Part shown: positions 9,850 through 13,953 of the stretch, one piece after another
Layout: every line of letters begins with the position of its first letter
Position numbering within the stretch: the first letter of the stretch is position 1
From: Actinomycetota bacterium
GTDB lineage: Bacteria; Actinomycetota; Actinomycetes; Nanopelagicales; Nanopelagicaceae
Direction of reading: 5' to 3'
DNA: 13,953 nt
NCBI GenBank assembly: GCA_009698975.1
Contig: WLPB01000008.1
Coordinates: forward strand, 1-13,953
Notes under the pieces: generated by a model
What the model was told of the DNA's origin: nothing
Databases searched by the model: none
The model's input: only the letters and a program-made list of their open reading frames with translations
Made by a program: the position numbers and the translations under genes

Positions 9850-10212
9850 ATGAAGGTTCGTGCGATACGCGGTGCGGTACAGGTTGAGGCTGATTCAGCC
9901 GAGTTGATTTCTGCTGCCACAAAGGAGCTATTGCTCGAGATATTGCGAGCCAACGAGGTAACTCCTGAGGATGTAATCTCGGTAATTCTCACAGCAACCC
10001 CAGACTTAACTTCCGCCTTCCCAGCTGCAGCGGCGAGAGAGATCGGTTTTGAGCAAGTTCCTCTAATGTGTGCCGTGGAAATCGATGTTGTTGGGTCACT
10101 TCCACGGGTTATTCGGGCTATGGCGACAGTAAACACTGAGCGTGGCCAGGGCGAAATCGCCCATATCTACCTTGGGGGAGCGGCTTCACTTCGACGAGAT
10201 ATAGCGCAGTGA
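9850..10212 (+). CDS. aroH: Chorismate mutase, AroH class
   Basis: Rearranges chorismate to prephenate, the branch-point step towards tyrosine and phenylalanine. The 120-residue protein is of the small trimeric AroH type, as in Bacillus subtilis, not the helical AroQ type. It opens MKVRAIRGAVQVE with R7. It also has ILTATPDLTSAFPA, C74 and E77 (VPLMCAVEIDV), R89 (LPRVIRAMATV) and Y107 (IAHIYLGGA). These match the known active-site residues R7, C75, E78, R90 and Y108 of B. subtilis with a one-residue shift. A strong GAGGAGGT (9831–9838) lies 11 bp before the ATG, slightly long spacing. It is the first gene after the AT-rich repeat-bearing spacer and overlaps tyrA by 4 bp, so regulation there would control both. 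Confidence 0.95.
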   Translation: MKVRAIRGAVQVEADSAELISAATKELLLEILRANEVTPEDVISVILTATPDLTSAFPAAAAREIGFEQVPLMCAVEIDVVGSLPRVIRAMATVNTERGQGEIAHIYLGGAASLRRDIAQ

Positions 10213-11282
10213 GTCATTCAATGAGTAGCGAACTCACCAAAGTCAGCATCGTGGGTGCTGGACTAATCGGTACCTCGATAGCACTCGCCCTCAGGCAAGC
10301 AGGGATCGAGGTCTCCATGATCGATACCGAGCCGAGAGCTCAAGCGCTAGCTCAGGATTTAGTTGGTTCACCCACCACATCTGCCCCAACTCAACTGGTT
10401 ATCTTCGCTCTACCGATTTCAGCTATCTCCCAGGTCATTAAGGCTGTTTACGAGTCAAACCTCAACTCAACGTTTATGGATATATCTTCTGTAAAGACCA
10501 AAATTAAGCAAGAGGTTGAAGGTTCAGGGGTTCCAGCATCGAAATTTCTTCTCTCCCACCCAATGGCAGGTAGAGAAGTTGGGGGAGCAGAGTCTGCTCG
10601 TGCCGATCTCTTCGTCGGGAGAATTTGGGCCTATGACCCTGCCGGAGTCCAGGCGGACGCACTCGCACATGGGCTGAAAGTCATTGAGCTCTGTGGGGCG
10701 ACGCCACTGGCAATCGACTCGGCCGAGCATGACCAAGCGGTCGCTCTTACCTCTCATCTGCCTCAGCTGATCTCATCCTTGATGGCCAAGCAGTTACAAC
10801 AGGCAAGCGGCAGCACCCTAGATTTAGCTGGCGCTGGTTTGCGAGATACAACCCGAATCGCGGCATCTTCGCCTCAACTCTGGCAGGAGATCATCGTTGC
10901 AAATGCACCAGCTCTCAAACCTCTTTTGAATCAAGTGATCGCAGACTTGACGGATATTGCTGAAAATATCGATGACCCAGAATCGGTTCGTAAATTCATT
11001 GAAGCAGGAAATAAGGGGCGAGAACTCATCCCTGGAAAACATGGCGGACTCGCGCGTAACTACACCTATTTGCCGGTAGTCATTGAAGATAAGGCTGGCG
11101 AGCTAGCGCGCCTATTCGATGCCTGCGCTCTCGCAGAGGTCAATGTTGAAGATTTATCAATTGAACACTCACCAGAGCAGTTAACGGGACTTATTACTCT
11201 CGCACTCTCAGAAGAAGATGCTGCAACGCTCTACCAACATCTGATTACCAATGGCTGGAGGGCTCATCAACCTCGCCAGTAG
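10209..11282 (+). CDS. tyrA: Prephenate dehydrogenase with C-terminal ACT domain
   Basis: Oxidatively decarboxylates prephenate to 4-hydroxyphenylpyruvate, the precursor of tyrosine. The Rossmann motif GAGLIG is at residues 16–21, with the acidic residue at the end of the second strand in MIDTE, favouring NAD. Catalytic and binding residues typical of TyrA are seen: H117 in SHPMAGRE, H183 in TSHLPQLIS and R216 in LRDTTRIAASSP. The last 70–80 residues (YTYLPVVIEDKAGELARLFDACALAEVNVEDL) form an ACT domain, usually the site of tyrosine feedback inhibition. GTG at 10209 overlaps the aroH stop as GTGA; ATG at 10221 is a close alternative giving 353 residues, and neither has a strong ribosome site. 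With aroH it performs two successive steps, so co-expression makes sense. Confidence 0.94.
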   Translation: MSHSMSSELTKVSIVGAGLIGTSIALALRQAGIEVSMIDTEPRAQALAQDLVGSPTTSAPTQLVIFALPISAISQVIKAVYESNLNSTFMDISSVKTKIKQEVEGSGVPASKFLLSHPMAGREVGGAESARADLFVGRIWAYDPAGVQADALAHGLKVIELCGATPLAIDSAEHDQAVALTSHLPQLISSLMAKQLQQASGSTLDLAGAGLRDTTRIAASSPQLWQEIIVANAPALKPLLNQVIADLTDIAENIDDPESVRKFIEAGNKGRELIPGKHGGLARNYTYLPVVIEDKAGELARLFDACALAEVNVEDLSIEHSPEQLTGLITLALSEEDAATLYQHLITNGWRAHQPRQ

Positions 11283-11346
11283 TAACGATTGAGAGAAGGT
11301 AGGAGATACTTAGCGCAGGAATTATCAGGAAAGGTTTGGGTTGAAC

Positions 11347-13314
11347 ATGATTGTTGTTGCACTTGATGGCCCAAGCGGAGCTGGTAAGTCGAGCACCTCG
11401 AAAGGTATTGCCATTCGCGCAGGATGGAATTATCTCGATACCGGCGCACTCTATCGCGCTGCGGCTCTCGTCGCACTCGAGATTGGAAGCGATAAGAGCG
11501 CAGATATTTTGACTCAACTGCGATTAAATCGAATTAATTTCTCTGCAGATCCAAAAAGTCCTAAAATCTTTCTTGGTGAACGTGAAGTTACCGAAGAGAT
11601 TCGCACAATGCGCGTTACGGATAAAGTTTCATTAATTAGCGCCATCCCTGAAATTCGGGCAGAGCTCTTGCAGCTACAGCGCTCGATTATCGAAAGATGC
11701 GAGCACGGCGTAGTTGTTGAAGGCCGTGATATCGGTACGGTTGTTGTGCCAGATGCTGCGCTCAAGATTTATCTCACAGCTGATATCTCAGCACGTACAA
11801 ATCGTCGCGAGAACGAGCTCCTCGAAGTGGTTTCAACGCAAGATGTGGAGCAATCTCTTGCAAGTCGTGACGAAATCGATTCGACTCGAACTGTCTCGCC
11901 ACTTGCAATGGCCCATGATGCAGTTGCCATTGACTCCACAGAACTTACGCTGTCAGAGACGATCGAGAGAGTCTGGGAACTTCTATCCGAACGCTCACTA
12001 CTTGGTTTGCCGATTGTTGCGATTTTGGGGCGACCAAATGTTGGTAAGTCGACGCTCATCAATCGTTTTATTGGTCGACGAGAAGCTATCGTCGAAGATA
12101 CCCCAGGAGTTACCCGCGATCGCGTTCAATATGAATGCGAATGGGGCGGTCGTCGCTTTATCGTGATGGATACCGGTGGATGGGAATCCAAGCCGGATGG
12201 ACTTTCAGTTGCAATCACTGCGGGTGCAGTACTTGCAATGGAAGAAGCCGATATTTTAGCTTTCGTTGTCGATGCACAGGTTGGTGCACTCGATGAAGAC
12301 GATGTAATGGTTCAAGAACTTCGTAAGGCAAAGAAGCCAACTATTTTGATTGCAAATAAGGTTGATGGAGATCACGACGAAGCCGATGCGCATGCGCTCT
12401 GGAATCTAGGACTCGGCGAGCCACACTTCGTCTCTGGTCTTCACGGAAGAGGCAGTGGAGATTTGCTGGATGCAATTACAAAATCACTCCCTGAAGTCGG
12501 TCGCGCACAAGTTCAAGATGGTTATCGTCGTATTGCGCTCATCGGTCGACCCAATGTTGGAAAATCTAGTTTGCTCAATGCTCTCGCGGGGGAGAACCGT
12601 TCCATCGTCGATGATGTTGCCGGTACAACTCGCGATCCAGTTGACTCGTTAATTGAGGTCGGCGGGCAGATTTGGCGTTTTGTCGATACTGCAGGAATTA
12701 AGAAGCGCGCCAATCAAGCCAGTGGTACTGATTACTACGCAACGCTGCGAACACAGACCGCACTCGAGCGCTCTGAATGTGTTGCCTTGATCCTCGATGC
12801 ATCAGTACCAATCTCGGAACAAGATTTACGCATTGTTTCGATGGTGGAAGATTGCGGAAAAGCTATGGTCTTGGTTCTCAATAAATGGGACCTGGTAGAT
12901 GAAGATCGTCGTGAGCAATTGGAGAAAGAGCTTGATCGACATCTCGGCCATATCAGCTGGGCCCAGCGGGTAAATGTTGCGGCTAAGACCGGTTGGCACC
13001 GCGATCGCCTAGCGCCAGCACTTCGAACCGCACTTGCATCATGGGAGCATCGCGTACCTACATCAAAGCTCAACTCATTCCTTGGAGCGCTCATCGGAGC
13101 AACACCGCCGCCAGTGCGTGGCGGAAAGCAGCCGAAGGTGTACTACGCAACCCAGGCTGGTATCGCACCTCCGAAATTCGTAGTGTTCTCATCCGGTTGG
13201 ATCGAGGCCTCCTATCGTCGATTTATTGAACGACGGCTACGGGAAGAGTTCGGCTTCCCTGGCACCCCCGTTCAGGTTGCGATCCGAGTCAAGGAGCGCG
13301 ACAAGGAGCAATGA
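11347..13314 (+). CDS. cmk-der: Fused cytidylate kinase / ribosome-assembly GTPase Der
   Basis: One open frame encodes two enzymes. Residues 1 to about 218 are cytidylate kinase (CMP/dCMP phosphorylation). They contain the P-loop GPSGAGKS (8–15), [21 protein letters not shown] and [14 protein letters not shown]. From about residue 222 follows a complete Der (EngA), the double GTPase needed for 50S subunit maturation. Its first G domain has GRPNVGKST (228–236), a DTGG motif and NKVD (337–340). The second has GRPNVGKSS (400–408), DTAG and NKWD (512–515). The C-terminal KH-like domain has [17 protein letters not shown]. Only a few residues separate the two halves. ATG 11347 gives 655 residues; TTG 11341, with AAGG 6 bp upstream, is a real alternative. 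cmk and der are adjacent separate genes in many actinobacteria, and a fused form is annotated in some, such as Bifidobacterium. Confidence 0.95.
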   Translation: MIVVALDGPSGAGKSSTSKGIAIRAGWNYLDTGALYRAAALVALEIGSDKSADILTQLRLNRINFSADPKSPKIFLGEREVTEEIRTMRVTDKVSLISAIPEIRAELLQLQRSIIERCEHGVVVEGRDIGTVVVPDAALKIYLTADISARTNRRENELLEVVSTQDVEQSLASRDEIDSTRTVSPLAMAHDAVAIDSTELTLSETIERVWELLSERSLLGLPIVAILGRPNVGKSTLINRFIGRREAIVEDTPGVTRDRVQYECEWGGRRFIVMDTGGWESKPDGLSVAITAGAVLAMEEADILAFVVDAQVGALDEDDVMVQELRKAKKPTILIANKVDGDHDEADAHALWNLGLGEPHFVSGLHGRGSGDLLDAITKSLPEVGRAQVQDGYRRIALIGRPNVGKSSLLNALAGENRSIVDDVAGTTRDPVDSLIEVGGQIWRFVDTAGIKKRANQASGTDYYATLRTQTALERSECVALILDASVPISEQDLRIVSMVEDCGKAMVLVLNKWDLVDEDRREQLEKELDRHLGHISWAQRVNVAAKTGWHRDRLAPALRTALASWEHRVPTSKLNSFLGALIGATPPPVRGGKQPKVYYATQAGIAPPKFVVFSSGWIEASYRRFIERRLREEFGFPGTPVQVAIRVKERDKEQ

Positions 13315-13889
13315 GTTACCTAACGATTCCCAATGCGCTGACAGCTCTTCGCGGGCTAGGAGTTCCACTCTTCATTTGGCTAGCGCTTGGGAGAGAGGCC
13401 GATGGTTGGGCAATCTTCGTTCTGGCGATCGGTGGGATCACCGACTACCTCGATGGAAAGCTCGCACGTTTATGGAACCAAACCTCTCGCTTCGGTGAAC
13501 TCGCAGATCCAGCAATAGACCGCATCTATATTCTCGCAACTCTTATCGTCCTCAATATCAGGGGAGCCCTTCCGCTCTGGGTAGTCTGCGCTCTCATTGG
13601 GCGAGATATTGCACTGGGAATCGTCACCATCGCCCTGACTCGAAGAGGTTTACCTCCACTGCAGGTTACCTTTATTGGCAAGGCAGCAACCTTCAACCTC
13701 TTGTATGCATTTCCATTCCTACTTTTAGCTCTGAGTGATTCCTGGCTAGGAACCCTCGCCTTTATCTTTGGCTGGGCTTTTACTTATTGGGGAACGGCGC
13801 TCTATCTATTTACCGGCGCCGCCTATTTCCGGAGCGCTCTGAAAAGCATTAGAGTGCAGCCACCACATCGCATTGTTGATATTCAATAG
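13311..13889 (+). CDS. CDP-alcohol phosphatidyltransferase (PgsA-like)
   Basis: Integral membrane enzyme transferring a phosphatidyl group from CDP-diacylglycerol to an alcohol. The family signature is intact, D-x2-DG-x2-AR-x8-G-x3-D-x3-D: D45, D48, G49, A52, R53, G62, D66 and D70. The rest is hydrophobic, with about six membrane segments (roughly 15–27, 31–44, 72–86, 88–108, 125–142 and 147–168). Length 192 and the N-terminus [18 protein letters not shown] fit phosphatidylglycerophosphate or cardiolipin synthase-like members. The usual Lys after the last Asp (DPLADK) is Arg here (DPAIDR), so the acceptor alcohol is uncertain and no symbol is given. ATG 13311 overlaps the cmk-der stop as ATGA. 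AAGGAG occurs twice upstream (13291–13296 and 13303–13308), neither at ideal spacing. Location before gcvH is usual for actinobacteria. Confidence 0.88.
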   Translation: MSYLTIPNALTALRGLGVPLFIWLALGREADGWAIFVLAIGGITDYLDGKLARLWNQTSRFGELADPAIDRIYILATLIVLNIRGALPLWVVCALIGRDIALGIVTIALTRRGLPPLQVTFIGKAATFNLLYAFPFLLLALSDSWLGTLAFIFGWAFTYWGTALYLFTGAAYFRSALKSIRVQPPHRIVDIQ

Positions 13890-13921
13890 TTCGAGAATCC
13901 GCCAGAGTAAAGGGAAGTTAC

Positions 13922-13953
13922 ATGTCATCAATTCCAGCTGAATTGCAATATAC
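13922..13953 (+). CDS. gcvH: Glycine cleavage system H protein, first codons only
   Basis: Only ten full codons are visible, encoding MSSIPAELQY, and the gene runs off the window. The I-P-x-x-L-x-Y pattern is the typical GcvH N-terminus, where TxEHEW would be expected next. AAAGGG at 13909–13914 lies 7 bp before the ATG. In M. tuberculosis a phosphatidyltransferase gene (pgsA2) lies a few genes before gcvH, in agreement. GcvH is the lipoyl carrier of the glycine cleavage complex. Ten residues are few, so the call is moderately sure. Confidence 0.75.
   Translation, partial: MSSIPAELQY

Noticed and set aside
13108..13124. Hairpin CCGCCA-GTGCG-TGGCGG near the 3' end of cmk-der.
   Set aside because: It falls in codons for the conserved Der sequence PPPVRGGK; no T-run follows and the gene continues for about 190 bp.
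12993..13498. Extra long open frames overlapping cmk-der and the phosphatidyltransferase.
   Set aside because: They lie in other frames of well-supported genes and their translations show no family motif; they are shadows.

Overview
The window looks like ordinary chromosomal DNA from an actinobacterium (Actinomycetota). The gene order nadK–recN–pyrG–xerD–parA–scpA–scpB–rluB–cmk–der follows the well-known actinobacterial arrangement (as in Mycobacterium tuberculosis), and the window ends in a CDP-alcohol phosphatidyltransferase followed by gcvH. Several protein details also fit actinobacteria. Base composition is moderate (coding DNA is about half G+C by eye) and the genes are tightly packed, often overlapping. 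That suggests a streamlined lineage, perhaps a freshwater type such as Nanopelagicales (acI). The lineage call is inference; no 16S rRNA gene or other taxonomic marker is present.

Layout. (1) 1–5865, plus strand: 3' part of nadK, then recN, pyrG, ald and xerD. Each gene overlaps the next or is separated by a few bases, so this is probably one transcription unit. (2) 5869–7166, minus strand: a ParA-type ATPase followed, with an ATGA overlap, by a small basic protein that looks like a ribbon-helix-helix DNA-binding partner. This pair converges on xerD with only 3 bp between stop codons. (3) 7167–7246: a short divergent spacer holding a perfect 7-7-7 inverted repeat. (4) 7247–9579, plus strand: scpA and scpB (kleisin and winged-helix subunits of SMC condensin) and rluB. 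(5) 9580–9849: an unusually AT-rich spacer (about 32% G+C by hand count) with four copies of a TTTATCGAT core and a 17-bp direct repeat. (6) 9850–11282: aroH and tyrA, consecutive steps from chorismate towards tyrosine. (7) 11347–13953: a fused cytidylate kinase/Der GTPase, a CDP-alcohol phosphatidyltransferase and the first codons of gcvH.

Functionally the window combines chromosome maintenance (RecN repair, XerD dimer resolution, ParA with its partner, ScpAB condensin), ribosome maturation (RluB, Der), nucleotide and cofactor synthesis (NadK, PyrG, Cmk), aromatic and alanine metabolism (AroH, TyrA, Ald) and phospholipid synthesis. No tRNA, rRNA, CRISPR array, insertion sequence or prophage gene was seen. 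I found no clearly new multi-gene system. The best leads are the TTTATCGAT array before aroH, the palindrome between parA and scpA, the parA/ribbon-helix-helix pair, and the cmk–der fusion.
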